Source of the DNA: Bradyrhizobium sp. BR13661
GTDB taxonomy: Bacteria > Pseudomonadota > Alphaproteobacteria > Rhizobiales > Xanthobacteraceae
Direction: 5' to 3'
NCBI RefSeq assembly: GCF_029892425.1
Contig: NZ_JARXWB010000003.1
Span: 124,001-188,000 of the forward strand
DNA: 64,000 nucleotides
The notes below the pieces were generated by a model. The model had not been told where the DNA came from and made no database searches. It was given only the letters and a program-made list of their open reading frames with translations. This document shows, in pieces, positions 16,978 to 26,612 of this stretch. Position 1 is the first letter of the stretch, and every line of letters begins with the position of its first letter. The position numbers and the translations under genes are program-made.

Positions 16978-18405
16978 ATGCCCATGCCGAGCGATCTGAG
17001 CATCAGCAGCGGCGGCGCGTCCCGCCGCCGCAATCGCTTCGGCCCGTGGCTCGCGGTGGCGAGCCTGCTCTCGCTCCTGACGGTTGCGCTCGCGCTCGCC
17101 TATTGGTTCTGGCAACCGGCGACGCTGCGCATCGCCGTCGGGCCTGCCGGCAGCGACGACCAGACGCTGGTGCTCGCGATCGCAAAGGCGATCGAGACGA
17201 AGAGCAATGCCGTGCGGCTGACGCCGATCGAGACCGACGGTACGCTGCAGAGCCTCAATCTGCTCGGTGGCGGCAAGGCCGACCTTGCGATTGCGCGCGG
17301 CGATCTCACGATGCCGCCCGACGCCAATTCCGTCGCGATCCTGCGCCGGAACTTCGTGGTGCTGTGGGCACCGACCGGGCGCAAGGGCGCGCCGAAGTCG
17401 AAGGTCACCGACATCGCCTCACTCAGCGGCCGGCGCATCGGCATCGTCGGCCTAGGCGACGCCAATCCCAATCTGCTGCGCGTCATCCTCGCCGAGTCAG
17501 GCGTCAATCCGCAGAGGGTGACGACCAGCCAGTTCGGCACTGACCACATCTCCGACATGACCCAGGACGCCACGCTCGACGCGTTCATGATGGTGGGCGC
17601 GCTCGACGACAAGATCATCGCAGACACGATTGCCGCCACCACGCGAGTTCGCGGCGAGCCCAAATTCCTCTCCGTCGACGTCTCCGATGCGATCGCCGAG
17701 CGGCACCCGCTGTACGAATCCGAAGAGATCCCCGCCGGCGCATTCGCGGCCTCACCGCAGCGGCCCGACGACAAGATCGAGACCATCGCCGTCAATCACC
17801 TGATCGTGGCGCCCAGCTCATTGTCGGACGACACGGTTGACGCCTTTACTCGCGAACTCTTCGCGATCAAGCCAACGCTGGTCAAGGATCTGCCCGGCGC
17901 TCGCCACATCCAGAAGCCCGACACCGACAAGGACGCCGCGCTGCCCGCGCATCCCGGCGCTGCCGCCTATATCGACGGCAATGAACGCAGCTTCATGGAC
18001 AAGTACAGCGACTACATCTGGGGCGTCGTGCTGCTGCTCTCCGGTCTCGGCTCGGTCGCCGCATGGCTGCGGCATTACCTGCGGCGCGAAGAGCGCAGCG
18101 AGAATGCGCTGCATCGCGATCGCCTGCTGAAGGCGATCTCCCGCGTGCGCGAGACCACCTCGCTCGACGATCTCGCCTCCATGCAGAGCGCCGCCGACGA
18201 GATCCTGCGCGAAACGCTGGTCTGCCACGAAGACGGCGCCATCGAGGACGGCGATCTCGCAGCCTTCGGCCTCGTGCTGGCGCAGTTCCATCAGGCGATC
18301 ATCGACCGCCGTGCCGCGATCGCCGAGACCGGCCATGCCAACGCCGCGCAGAAATCCGACGGCGCCGTGCTCCAGCCCTTCCCTATTTCCACGGCTGCAC
18401 GATGA
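16978..18405 (+). CDS. membrane-anchored TAXI-family TRAP solute receptor-like protein
   Basis: A 475-residue protein. An N-terminal hydrophobic helix (residues about 22-46, LAVASLLSLLTVALALAYWF) is followed by a TAXI-type periplasmic domain (LRIAVGPAGSDDQTL; RRIGIVGLGDANPNLL). A second membrane helix (about 340-362, IWGVVLLLSGLGSVAAWL) leads to a roughly 110-residue cytoplasmic helical tail. Ordinary TAXI receptors are soluble and about 320 residues, and no TRAP permease gene is nearby. It may be a sensor or tethered binding protein rather than a transport receptor. Its 3' end overlaps the convergent alcohol dehydrogenase by 23 bp. Confidence 0.8.
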   Translation: MPMPSDLSISSGGASRRRNRFGPWLAVASLLSLLTVALALAYWFWQPATLRIAVGPAGSDDQTLVLAIAKAIETKSNAVRLTPIETDGTLQSLNLLGGGKADLAIARGDLTMPPDANSVAILRRNFVVLWAPTGRKGAPKSKVTDIASLSGRRIGIVGLGDANPNLLRVILAESGVNPQRVTTSQFGTDHISDMTQDATLDAFMMVGALDDKIIADTIAATTRVRGEPKFLSVDVSDAIAERHPLYESEEIPAGAFAASPQRPDDKIETIAVNHLIVAPSSLSDDTVDAFTRELFAIKPTLVKDLPGARHIQKPDTDKDAALPAHPGAAAYIDGNERSFMDKYSDYIWGVVLLLSGLGSVAAWLRHYLRREERSENALHRDRLLKAISRVRETTSLDDLASMQSAADEILRETLVCHEDGAIEDGDLAAFGLVLAQFHQAIIDRRAAIAETGHANAAQKSDGAVLQPFPISTAAR

Positions 18406-19462
18406 TCTTGGTGTGCGCCTCAGGATTGGCGAGATCGGCGAACGCCTTTGCGACCCCGTCGATGCCGACTTCTGCCGTCACCATAGCCGCGGCATCCACC
18501 TGTCCTTCGGCGATCAGGCGCAGCGACGCCGCAAACTCCTCCGGGGTATAGCCAAGCACGTACTGAACATTCAGCTCCTTCATGATGCCGAGCATGGGCT
18601 CGTTTTTGTCGTTCTCCATGCAGACGCCGACCACGACGATTTTGGCATCGCGCGGCGCACCTTCGAACACCTGCTGCAGCAGGCCCGGCACGCCGACGCA
18701 TTCGAAGATGATAGCGGGCTTCAGCGCCGGCAGCATGGCCTGGAACGGCGGCCGCGCCGCCTTCTCCGCCTCCGACATCTGCGCGTGCTCGGCCCAGGTC
18801 GTATAGGGCTGCGTCACCCTGGGATCGACGACGACGTCGGCGCCGAGCTTGGCCGCGAGCGCACGCCGCGCCGGCGAATAGTCGGCGGCGACGATCGGAT
18901 GCAGGCCCTTGATCTTGAGCGCTGCGATCACGGCGAGCCCGACGGGCCCGCAGCCGATCACCAGCGGCACCTCGCCGCCGCCAATGTTGGCTTTCGCGAC
19001 GGCGTGAACGCCGACCGCGAGCGGCTCGGTCAGTGCGGCATGTTCGGGCGCAAGGCCATCAGGCACTTCCAGCAGCAGCGGTTCGCTGAGCAGCATCTGC
19101 TCCGCATAGCCACCAACAAGATCGTTGGAGTAGCCGATGCCCTTGATCCCCTCGGGCGTCAGCAGCGCCGGCAGCGAGCACACATGCGTGCCCGGCTTGA
19201 GCTTGCGCGTCGTGCCCGGACCGTAGTCGAGAATTTCGCAGCAGAACTCGTGGCCGAAGACGACGTCGCGCGACAGGTCCATCGGCGTACGCCCGGTCTT
19301 CTTGGCCATCTCCACCATCCGCGGGGCATGCTGGCGCGCATGCAGGTCGGAGCCGCAGATGCCGCAGGCGAGCGTCCTGACCAGCACCTGGCCGGGGCCG
19401 GGCTTCGGCTCGGCCATGTGGCCAACGACAATCTCACCGTTCCTGAAAATCGCAGCGCGCAT
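18383..19462 (-). CDS. zinc-binding alcohol dehydrogenase (MDR family)
   Basis: A 359-residue medium-chain dehydrogenase. The catalytic zinc site is in LACGICGSDLHARQH and FGHEFCCEI, and the Rossmann fold is in LVIGCGPVGLAVIAALKIKG. The cysteine-rich structural-zinc lobe is absent; the segment after GTHVC reads SLPALLTPEG. This subgroup is common in Bradyrhizobium without a fixed substrate. It is the last of three leftward genes (aldo/keto reductase, DMT permease, this gene). Confidence 0.9.
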   Translation of the reverse strand: MRAAIFRNGEIVVGHMAEPKPGPGQVLVRTLACGICGSDLHARQHAPRMVEMAKKTGRTPMDLSRDVVFGHEFCCEILDYGPGTTRKLKPGTHVCSLPALLTPEGIKGIGYSNDLVGGYAEQMLLSEPLLLEVPDGLAPEHAALTEPLAVGVHAVAKANIGGGEVPLVIGCGPVGLAVIAALKIKGLHPIVAADYSPARRALAAKLGADVVVDPRVTQPYTTWAEHAQMSEAEKAARPPFQAMLPALKPAIIFECVGVPGLLQQVFEGAPRDAKIVVVGVCMENDKNEPMLGIMKELNVQYVLGYTPEEFAASLRLIAEGQVDAAAMVTAEVGIDGVAKAFADLANPEAHTKIIVQPWK

Positions 19463-19522
19463 CCGGCTCCTCCCATCTCGTTGGAGCCGTTGATAGCACG
19501 AAGATGGACGCGTGAACTTGCG

Positions 19523-20464
19523 TCAGGGGTTCGGGGAACGCTCTTCCAGCACCAGGAGCTGGGCGCGGCGGACGCGCTCGCGATGGGCGATGTAGAGCCC
19601 GCTGGCGACGATGAAGGCCGCGCCCGTGACGGTCCAGACATCAGGCAGCTCGCCGAACAGGAAGAAGCCGAGAATGCTGACCCAAAGCAATTGCGTGTAG
19701 GAGAACGGCGCCAGCACCGAGGCATCGCCATAGCGATAAGCGAGCACGATGATCCACTGGCCGATCGTGGAGGCGAGACCAATCACGATGCCGAGCCCGA
19801 TCCCGGTCCATGTCGGCGAGACCCAGACGAACGGCACCATGATGCTGAGGATCGCCACACCCGTCAGCGCGGAATACGCCATCGTGGTGAGTACGGCTTC
19901 GCGGCCGCTCATCAGGCGCGTCATGATCAGCGCGGCAGCCCAGCAGAACGCCGAGACGATCGGAAAAAATGCGGCGACGTGGAACGCGTTTGATCCCGGG
20001 CGCAGGATGATCATCACGCCCACGAGGCCGACCGCGGTGGCGATCCAGCGGCGTACACCGACCTTCTCGCTGAGGAAGATGATCGAGAGCGCGGTGACGA
20101 ACAGCGGCGAGACGAAACCTGTGGCGGAGGCTTCCGCGATCGGGAGGAAGCGCAGACCCGTGATGAAGAACAGCGAGGAGCCGAGCAGCGCGACGCCACG
20201 CATCAATTGCAGCCCGAGACGCTGGGTGCGCATCGCATGCAGCGGCGAGCCCGGCAGCATCACCGGCGTGAACATCAGGGCGAAGGTGACGAAGCGGATC
20301 CAGGTGATCTCGATCGACGGCAGGCTCGACGAAAGATATTTCGCGGTGACGTCGGAGCAGCCGAGAAACACCGTCGAGAGCAGAACCAGTGCGATGCCCT
20401 TGAAGGGATGATCGACGCGCGCAGGCGCGCGACGAACCTCCTGCTTCTTCTGAGGCATGGGCAT
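19523..20464 (-). CDS. DMT superfamily (EamA) transporter
   Basis: About 313 residues with ten predicted membrane helices and two EamA repeats. The first begins at GIALVLLSTVFLGCSDVTAKY and the second near ISAFCWAAALIMTRL-like sequence. ATGs at 20464 and 20458 are both plausible; the longer frame to 20509 lacks a good ribosome site. Such permeases usually export amino acids or small metabolites. A 60-bp gap separates it from the downstream alcohol dehydrogenase. Substrate unknown. Confidence 0.9.
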   Translation of the reverse strand: MPMPQKKQEVRRAPARVDHPFKGIALVLLSTVFLGCSDVTAKYLSSSLPSIEITWIRFVTFALMFTPVMLPGSPLHAMRTQRLGLQLMRGVALLGSSLFFITGLRFLPIAEASATGFVSPLFVTALSIIFLSEKVGVRRWIATAVGLVGVMIILRPGSNAFHVAAFFPIVSAFCWAAALIMTRLMSGREAVLTTMAYSALTGVAILSIMVPFVWVSPTWTGIGLGIVIGLASTIGQWIIVLAYRYGDASVLAPFSYTQLLWVSILGFFLFGELPDVWTVTGAAFIVASGLYIAHRERVRRAQLLVLEERSPNP

Positions 20465-20652
20465 GGAGATACTGTCGAGCCTTGCGGCTGCAGCGGGCGG
20501 CGGTGTCACTGTGGGAACCCGGCAAGAATTCGAATCGAGAAGAGCCTATAAAAACGACAAATGCGCCGCCTTCACAACTTCCGAAAACAGGATGCCGATA
20601 TGCGCTCAGGTCCGCGCGCGTCAATGCTCCGTTAACAATAGGAGTTTGTGCA

Positions 20653-21492
20653 CTACAGCATGGGCAGGCCACGCGGTTTCGGACCGCGCGGAAACGCCGC
20701 ATCCAGCGCCGAAATCTCCTCTTTCGTCAGCACGAGATCGCCCGCTGCCGCATTTTCGCCAGCATGTTCGGCGGACGACGCCTTGGGGATCGCGAAGACC
20801 GTAGTCGCACGGGTGAGAAAGCTCAGCGCGACCTGACGCGGCGTCGCACGACGCGCCTCTGCAATGCGCGCCAGCACGGCGCCGCCCTTGCTGCGTTCAT
20901 CCGGAAAATCGTCGTGTCCGAACGGCGAATAGGCAACGACTGCGACGCCATGCCGCTCGCACCACGGGACGACCGCATGCTCGATCGCGCGCTCCTTGAG
21001 ATGATAGAGCACCTGATTGCAGGCGATCTTGCCTTCACCTGATACTTCGAGAATCTCGTCGAGATCGTCTGCATCGAAATTGGAGACGCCCCAGGATTTG
21101 ATCTTGCCTGATTTCACCAGCTCCTCGAACGCGGCGACCGTGTCTTCAAGGTCGTACGAGCCGCGCCAGTGCAACAGATAGCAATCGAGCCGGTCGGTCT
21201 TCAGCCGCTTCAGCGAGCGCTCACAAGCCGTGATGGTGCCGCGGCGCGAGGCGTTGCTCGGCAGCACCTTCGACACGAGGAACACGTCGTCGCGACGACC
21301 CGCGATGGCATCGGCAATGACGAGCTCGGCGTCGCCATACATCTCGGCGGTGTCGATATGGGTCATACCGAGATCGAGCCCGCGTTGAAGCGCCACGATC
21401 GCGCGTTTGCGATCGCCGTGGTCGAGATACCAGGTGCCTTGCCCGATGATTGAGACGTTGGCGCCGGTCTTGCCGAAGGGATGCTTGTTCAT
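20653..21492 (-). CDS. aldo/keto reductase
   Basis: A 279-residue (beta/alpha)8 oxidoreductase. The catalytic tetrad is visible: Asp and Tyr in THIDTAEMYGDAE, Lys in VFLVSKVLPS and His in CYLLHWRGS. AGGA lies 8 bp upstream of the ATG at 21492; the longer in-frame extension has no coding character. Family members reduce aldehydes or ketones with NADPH. It is 188 bp upstream of the DMT permease gene in the same direction. Confidence 0.92.
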   Translation of the reverse strand: MNKHPFGKTGANVSIIGQGTWYLDHGDRKRAIVALQRGLDLGMTHIDTAEMYGDAELVIADAIAGRRDDVFLVSKVLPSNASRRGTITACERSLKRLKTDRLDCYLLHWRGSYDLEDTVAAFEELVKSGKIKSWGVSNFDADDLDEILEVSGEGKIACNQVLYHLKERAIEHAVVPWCERHGVAVVAYSPFGHDDFPDERSKGGAVLARIAEARRATPRQVALSFLTRATTVFAIPKASSAEHAGENAAAGDLVLTKEEISALDAAFPRGPKPRGLPML

Positions 21493-21673
21493 GTCTGTTC
21501 CTACAGGAGCGCTACGGTCCGCCGAGAAGATCTTGGTGTCGATCAGGCGCGGCGGCGCTTTCAGGCACAAGATGGTTGTTATGGTTGTTGGCTGAGGTAC
21601 CGCAGCATAGGCGACAACGCCGAGCGCGTCGACCGGTACGCCGGTCATGCCAGTCCACCGCTATTGCCATGAT

Positions 21674-21754
21674 CGTCATTGCGAGCGCAGCGAAGCAATC
21701 CAGAGTCCCCCCCGCGGAACGCGTCTGGATTGCTTCGCTGCGCTCGCAATGACG
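21674..21754. repeat. palindromic intergenic repeat, family D (CATTGCGAGCGCAGCGAAGCA type)
   Basis: Perfect 31-bp inverted arms (21674-21704 and 21724-21754) are separated by 19 bp. A half copy of the same arm is found at 60085-60120. It lies between the chemoreceptor gene and the aldo/keto reductase leader. Confidence 0.9.
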
Positions 21755-21780
21755 GTGGAGAGAGCCTGCCTTCCACTAGA

Positions 21781-23772
21781 CTAAGCCGCGCGAACGGTCG
21801 CCAGGAACTGCTCGACTTCGCCGCCCAGGCGCTTGCTCTCATCGAGGAGCGCCAGCGCTGCGCCATGCACCTGGCCGGCGGCGGCGCCGGTTTCGGATGC
21901 ACCGCGCCTGACATTCTCGACGCTGGTCGAGACCTCGGTTGCTCCTTGAGCTGCCTGCTGAACGTCGCGTGCGATCGTTTTGGCGGCAGCGCCTTGCTGT
22001 TCGACCGCAGCCGCGATCGAGGACGCGATATCAGCCATCGATTCGATGGTGCCGCCGATCTCCTTGATCGAGTCCACCGACTGCCGGGTCGCCAACTGGA
22101 TCTGCGCGACCTGACGGCCGATCTCCTCGGTGGCTTTCGCGGTTTGACCGGCGAGCGCCTTCACCTCCGAGGCGACGACCGCAAAGCCCCGGCCTGCATC
22201 GCCGGCGCGTGCCGCCTCGATCGTCGCATTCAGCGCCAGCAGATTGGTCTGCCCGGCCACGGCCGAGATCATCCGCACGACCTCGTCGATGCGGTCGGCC
22301 GTCTGCGAGAGCGCATCGATCTGGCTGTTGGTCCGGTTGGCCTGGGCGACGGCGGCGAGCGCAACTTCGTGCGATTGCGCGACCTGGCGGCCGACTTCGC
22401 CAACCGACGTCACCATCTCCCGGCATGCAGCAGCGGCGGACTGAACGCTTGCGGACGATTGGCCCGATGCCGCAGCAACCGTCGCCGACAGAGCATTGGT
22501 TCCTTCCGCGGTATTCGTCAATCCATTCGCAGCCAGCTCGATTTCTGAAGACGCAGCGGTGACGGCATTGACGATGTTGCCGACCGCGGCTTCAAAACGA
22601 TCGGCGATCTCGAGCATCCCCTGCTTGCGCTGGACTTCCGCATCGCGCTTGGCCTGCTCGCGAGCCTCTGACAATTGCCGGTTCTCGAGCAGCTTGTGGT
22701 GGAAGACCGAGAGCGAGGACGAGATCTTGCCGATCTCATCGTGACGATCGATCTGTTCGATTGGACGATCGAGATCGCCGTCGGCCAGATGCTGCATCGC
22801 CCGTACCATGCGGGTCAGTGGCGCGGTAAGCCTGCGTCCATACCAGAACGCAATCGCGATCATCACGGCGATGGTGATGCCGATGGACCAGACCACATAA
22901 CGCTGCACGACCAGAAGCTCGTCCCTGACCACGTCGAGGCGCTTGCCGGCAGCATGTCGAACGGCTTCGAGATTGGGCCGCAGCCGGTCGTAGATCTGCG
23001 CCAGATCTTCCGCCTCTTCGTTCAACGTGCTCTGGCCTGCCGCGAAGGCAAGGAAGCTGTTCTTGTAGCTGTCGATCAGCTTCCTGATCTCGATCTTGGC
23101 GTCGTCAGGCAGATCGGCTTTCGCAAGCTCGGGGAGAAACTCGCCGACGCGCTTGACCAGCTCATCGCTATATTTGTCGTCACCACGCAGCATGAAATCC
23201 TTTTCATGCCGCCGCATCATCAGCATCAGGACAGCAAGCCGCGGCTGGTCGAATGCCTTGAGCTTGCTCTCGACTGAATGCACGGCGGCACGGAGCTTGC
23301 CCTGCAGGCCGTCATTCTCGTTGAAGCCAACGAGCTTCTGGGCCGCGACGACGTTGGAGAAGCGGGTGGCATAGCTGCTGATAACAGGACGAAACGACAG
23401 CGCCTTGCGCAGCGGATCATCCTCGGACAGTGCACCGGCGATCTCCTCGACTGCGCTCAAATGCGAGGTTGCTGCCCGCAACGTCTCGTCATGCGCGGCC
23501 ACCTTCTTGTCGTTGGGCTTCTGCAGGAATCCGGTCGCGATCTCGCGTCCCTGCAGCAGGCTTTCAGACAGGCGCGCCGTCTCGGACTCAAGCTTCGTGA
23601 AGCGTTCGGCAACGGCGCGACTCTGGTCCTCGATCTGCCGGCCGGCAAGATAGATCATGCCGACGACAAGCACGCCGGTGACACCGAGCAGAAGCACCTG
23701 TGTACGCAGACCAAGATGGAATTTACTCGTGCCGGATCTCAACCAGCGCACCAACCGAAATGTGCTCAGCAT
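21781..23772 (-). CDS. methyl-accepting chemotaxis protein
   Basis: A 663-residue chemoreceptor. TM1 is at about 24-45 ([20 protein letters not shown]). The periplasmic domain of about 245 residues contains [17 protein letters not shown], a signature of the helical bimodular (HBM) sensor class. TM2 is near 292-312 and is followed by HAMP and the signalling domain. The hairpin tip is seen in [20 protein letters not shown]. No C-terminal CheR-binding pentapeptide is present. HBM domains can bind organic acids. Its position beside nitrate genes is suggestive only. It starts 122 bp past the end of nasC. Confidence 0.93.
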   Translation of the reverse strand: MLSTFRLVRWLRSGTSKFHLGLRTQVLLLGVTGVLVVGMIYLAGRQIEDQSRAVAERFTKLESETARLSESLLQGREIATGFLQKPNDKKVAAHDETLRAATSHLSAVEEIAGALSEDDPLRKALSFRPVISSYATRFSNVVAAQKLVGFNENDGLQGKLRAAVHSVESKLKAFDQPRLAVLMLMMRRHEKDFMLRGDDKYSDELVKRVGEFLPELAKADLPDDAKIEIRKLIDSYKNSFLAFAAGQSTLNEEAEDLAQIYDRLRPNLEAVRHAAGKRLDVVRDELLVVQRYVVWSIGITIAVMIAIAFWYGRRLTAPLTRMVRAMQHLADGDLDRPIEQIDRHDEIGKISSSLSVFHHKLLENRQLSEAREQAKRDAEVQRKQGMLEIADRFEAAVGNIVNAVTAASSEIELAANGLTNTAEGTNALSATVAAASGQSSASVQSAAAACREMVTSVGEVGRQVAQSHEVALAAVAQANRTNSQIDALSQTADRIDEVVRMISAVAGQTNLLALNATIEAARAGDAGRGFAVVASEVKALAGQTAKATEEIGRQVAQIQLATRQSVDSIKEIGGTIESMADIASSIAAAVEQQGAAAKTIARDVQQAAQGATEVSTSVENVRRGASETGAAAGQVHGAALALLDESKRLGGEVEQFLATVRAA

Positions 23773-23852
23773 GCGTTCCTGCCCTAACGATTATCAATTC
23801 GTAAAAATTAATGCACGTTAGCGGGAATTGCTTAAAATTCCGGCAACCGTCA

Positions 23853-23870
23853 GCCGGGCCTACACCCGGC
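23853..23870 (-). terminator. possible terminator hairpin after nasC
   Basis: GCCGGG and CCCGGC arms enclose a 6-base loop, 25 bp past the nasC stop. The following sequence has only a scattered T-rich stretch (GGAATTTTAAG), so termination strength is doubtful. Confidence 0.35.
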
Positions 23871-23894
23871 GCATACCCAAAATGGGGGAGCGAC

Positions 23895-26597
23895 CTACCC
23901 GGCCGCACCCGCGAGCTTTGCCTCCTTCACCGGCAGCTCCGTTGTCGCGATCAATCGCTTCAACTCGGGGATACACGAGCCGCAATTGGTGCCGGCCTTC
24001 AGCTTTACGCCGATCTCGGCGGCGGTGCGCGCGCCTGATACGATGGTGTCGCAGATGGTGCCGCGGCCGACGCCGAAGCAGGCGCAGACGATCGGGCCGG
24101 TTGAGGCGGCACCTTCGCTGGACTTGCCGGACAGCAGCATGCGGCGCTGATCGTCGGTGACGCGATCGGCCGCAAACACGCTCTTCACCACCTCCCAGTC
24201 GCCGGCATCGTGTGCGGGGCCGACGAACAGACACGTCTCGATACGATCGTTGGCAAACGAAGCCGCGCGATAAACGCCGCCGCCAAAATCGCAGTAGTCG
24301 GCGACGTCCTCGCCGGCGAGACCCTCGAGCCAGACCGGCCAGCGCGACAGATCCGCATTGTCGGCGAAAAGATAACCGAAGCCGCCGGCGACCGTGACGC
24401 GGGTCCACAACAGGTTCGGCGGCAGATCGAGCTGTTTTCGCGACAGCGCAAAGCCGCGGAAGACGTACTCATAGGGTGCGATCGCGGCCGGCGTCGCCTT
24501 GGATTCAGGCTGGCCGGAGAACGGATCGGTGAACGAGGCGACCAGCGCGCCGACGCGGCCATGCGATGCGTTCATCGCGCTCCAGTGAATAGGCGCGAAC
24601 AGCGTGCCGCGCTGCTGCCGGTCGCTGACGACCACCTTCAAGATGCATTGACCGTAATCGGTGGTGATGCGGGCATAGCCGTCATGGGCAATGCCGTATT
24701 TGCTGGCGTCAGCAGGATGGATCTCGACGAAGGGCTCGGGCAGATGCGCGCCGAGCCGCTTGCTGAGGCCCGTGCGCGTCATGGTGTGCCACTGATCGCG
24801 GATGCGCCCGGTGTTGAGCCGCAGCGGACGCGACGGTCCTATCTCGCTGCGCAGCGCGGGCACCTCGGGCGCGACGAAGCGGCCCTTGCCGTCATTGGTG
24901 TAGAATCCGCCGCTCGCGAAGAAGCGCTCGCCCGGCCCCGCGCCTTCGCGCGCCGGCCATTGCACCGGCGTCAAGGCATCGAAGGCCTCGTCGGACAGCG
25001 ACGTCAGCGCGCCGATGTCGAAATCGCGGCTGCCATTGTTCTCGAAGGAAGAGAGCGCGGCGTGCTCGCGGAAAATGTCCGCGGCGGATTTGTAATTGAA
25101 GCTGTCGCCGAAGCCGAGACGTTTTGCGGTCTCGCTCACGATCCACCAGTCCGGCCGCGCCTCGCCGGGCGCCGGCAGGAACGACCGCTGGCGCGAGATG
25201 CGCCGTTCGGAGTTGGTCACCGTGCCGGACTTCTCGCCCCAGGCGAGCGCCGGCAGCAGCACATGCGGGCCGGCCTCGACGGTATCGTTGGACAGCACGT
25301 TCTCGGACACCACGAACAGCTCGAGCTTCTTCAGCGCCTCGCGCACGACATCCGCATCGGGCAGCGACACCGCGGGATTGGTGCCCATCACCCAGAGCGC
25401 CTTGACCTCGCCGCGGTTGATGGCCTCGAACAGCTGCACCGCCTTCAACCCTTCATGGGTCGCAATGCGCGGCGCCTTCCAGAACCGCCTGACGCGGTCG
25501 ATGTCCGGCGGCGTGAAGCCCATGTGCGCGGCGAGCATATTGGCAAGGCCGCCGACCTCGCGGCCGCCCATCGCATTGGGCTGGCCTGTGAGCGAGAATG
25601 GCGACGCACCCGGCTTGCCGATGCGTCCCGTCGCGAGATGACAGTTCAGGATCGCGTTGACCTTGTCGGTGCCCTGCGCCGACTGGTTGACACCCTGCGA
25701 GTAGAGCGTGACGACGCGCTCGGTGTCGCGGAACATCCTGAAGAAGGTCGCGACGTCCTGTTCCGTGAGGCCGGTGGCCAGCGCAGTCGCGGTGACACTG
25801 CCGGCGATGTTGCGGGCGCGCGCCAGCGCATCGTCGAAGCCAGACGTGTTCTGCGTGATGTAATCCTGATCGAGCGCGCCATTGTCAGCGAGATGGACGA
25901 ACAGGCCGGAGAACAGCGCGGTGTCAGTACCGGGCTTGAGCCCGAGGAACAGATCGACGTCGCTTGCGGTGTCGGTGCGGCGCGGATCAATCACGATCAT
26001 GCGCGCGCCGCGCTCCCCACGGTTCTTCAGCATGCGCTGGAACAGCACCGGATGGCACCAGGCCGCATTCGAGCCGACGAAGACGAGCAGATCGGCCTGG
26101 TCGAGATCCTCATAGTTCCCCGGCACGGTGTCGGCGCCGAAGGCGCGGCGATGGCCTGCGACCGAGGACGACATGCAGAGCCGTGAATTGGTGTCGACGT
26201 TGGCCGTACCAACGAAGCCCTTCATCAGCTTGTTGGCCACGTAATAGTCTTCGGTCAGGAGCTGGCCTGACAGATAGAGCGCGACCGCGTCGGCGCCGTC
26301 GCGCGCGACGATGTGCTTCATGCGATGCGCGACATGGTCGAGCGCATCGCTCCAGGCGACGCGCTCGAGCACGCCCTTGCAGCGGATCATCGGATGGAGC
26401 AGCCGGCCCTCGAGCCCGACGGTCTCGCCGAGCGCAGCGCCCTTCGAGCACAGCCGGCCGAAATTGGCGGGATGGTCAGGATCGCCCGCGATAGCCGCAC
26501 CGCCTGCGCCGTCGGGCGTTGCGAGCACGCCGCAGCCGACGCCGCAATAGGGACAGGTCGTCTTGGTGGTGCGAAGCGTCGGATCGATCGCGGTCAT
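23895..26597 (-). CDS. nasC: assimilatory nitrate reductase catalytic subunit
   Basis: A 900-residue molybdopterin oxidoreductase. The N-terminal 4Fe-4S ligands are in TCPYCGVGCGV and GRLCSKGAAL. The Mo-bisMGD core follows, with SSVAGHRRAFG and GQPNAMGGREVGG. The C-terminal extension (CACFGVGRGTICD ... GTNCGSCIPEL) is a BFD-like 2Fe-2S domain, marking the NasC/NasA assimilatory type. It reduces nitrate to nitrite in the cytoplasm. It is the last gene of the narK-bjgb-flp-nasC operon, 15 bp after flp, which probably feeds it electrons from NAD(P)H. Confidence 0.96.
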   Translation of the reverse strand: MTAIDPTLRTTKTTCPYCGVGCGVLATPDGAGGAAIAGDPDHPANFGRLCSKGAALGETVGLEGRLLHPMIRCKGVLERVAWSDALDHVAHRMKHIVARDGADAVALYLSGQLLTEDYYVANKLMKGFVGTANVDTNSRLCMSSSVAGHRRAFGADTVPGNYEDLDQADLLVFVGSNAAWCHPVLFQRMLKNRGERGARMIVIDPRRTDTASDVDLFLGLKPGTDTALFSGLFVHLADNGALDQDYITQNTSGFDDALARARNIAGSVTATALATGLTEQDVATFFRMFRDTERVVTLYSQGVNQSAQGTDKVNAILNCHLATGRIGKPGASPFSLTGQPNAMGGREVGGLANMLAAHMGFTPPDIDRVRRFWKAPRIATHEGLKAVQLFEAINRGEVKALWVMGTNPAVSLPDADVVREALKKLELFVVSENVLSNDTVEAGPHVLLPALAWGEKSGTVTNSERRISRQRSFLPAPGEARPDWWIVSETAKRLGFGDSFNYKSAADIFREHAALSSFENNGSRDFDIGALTSLSDEAFDALTPVQWPAREGAGPGERFFASGGFYTNDGKGRFVAPEVPALRSEIGPSRPLRLNTGRIRDQWHTMTRTGLSKRLGAHLPEPFVEIHPADASKYGIAHDGYARITTDYGQCILKVVVSDRQQRGTLFAPIHWSAMNASHGRVGALVASFTDPFSGQPESKATPAAIAPYEYVFRGFALSRKQLDLPPNLLWTRVTVAGGFGYLFADNADLSRWPVWLEGLAGEDVADYCDFGGGVYRAASFANDRIETCLFVGPAHDAGDWEVVKSVFAADRVTDDQRRMLLSGKSSEGAASTGPIVCACFGVGRGTICDTIVSGARTAAEIGVKLKAGTNCGSCIPELKRLIATTELPVKEAKLAGAAG

Positions 26598-26612
26598 ATC
26601 AAGCCGCCTCCT

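Noticed and set aside
24210..26186. 658-codon open frame opposite nasC
   Set aside because: nasC has all catalytic motifs; the antisense product has no recognisable domain and is a composition artefact.
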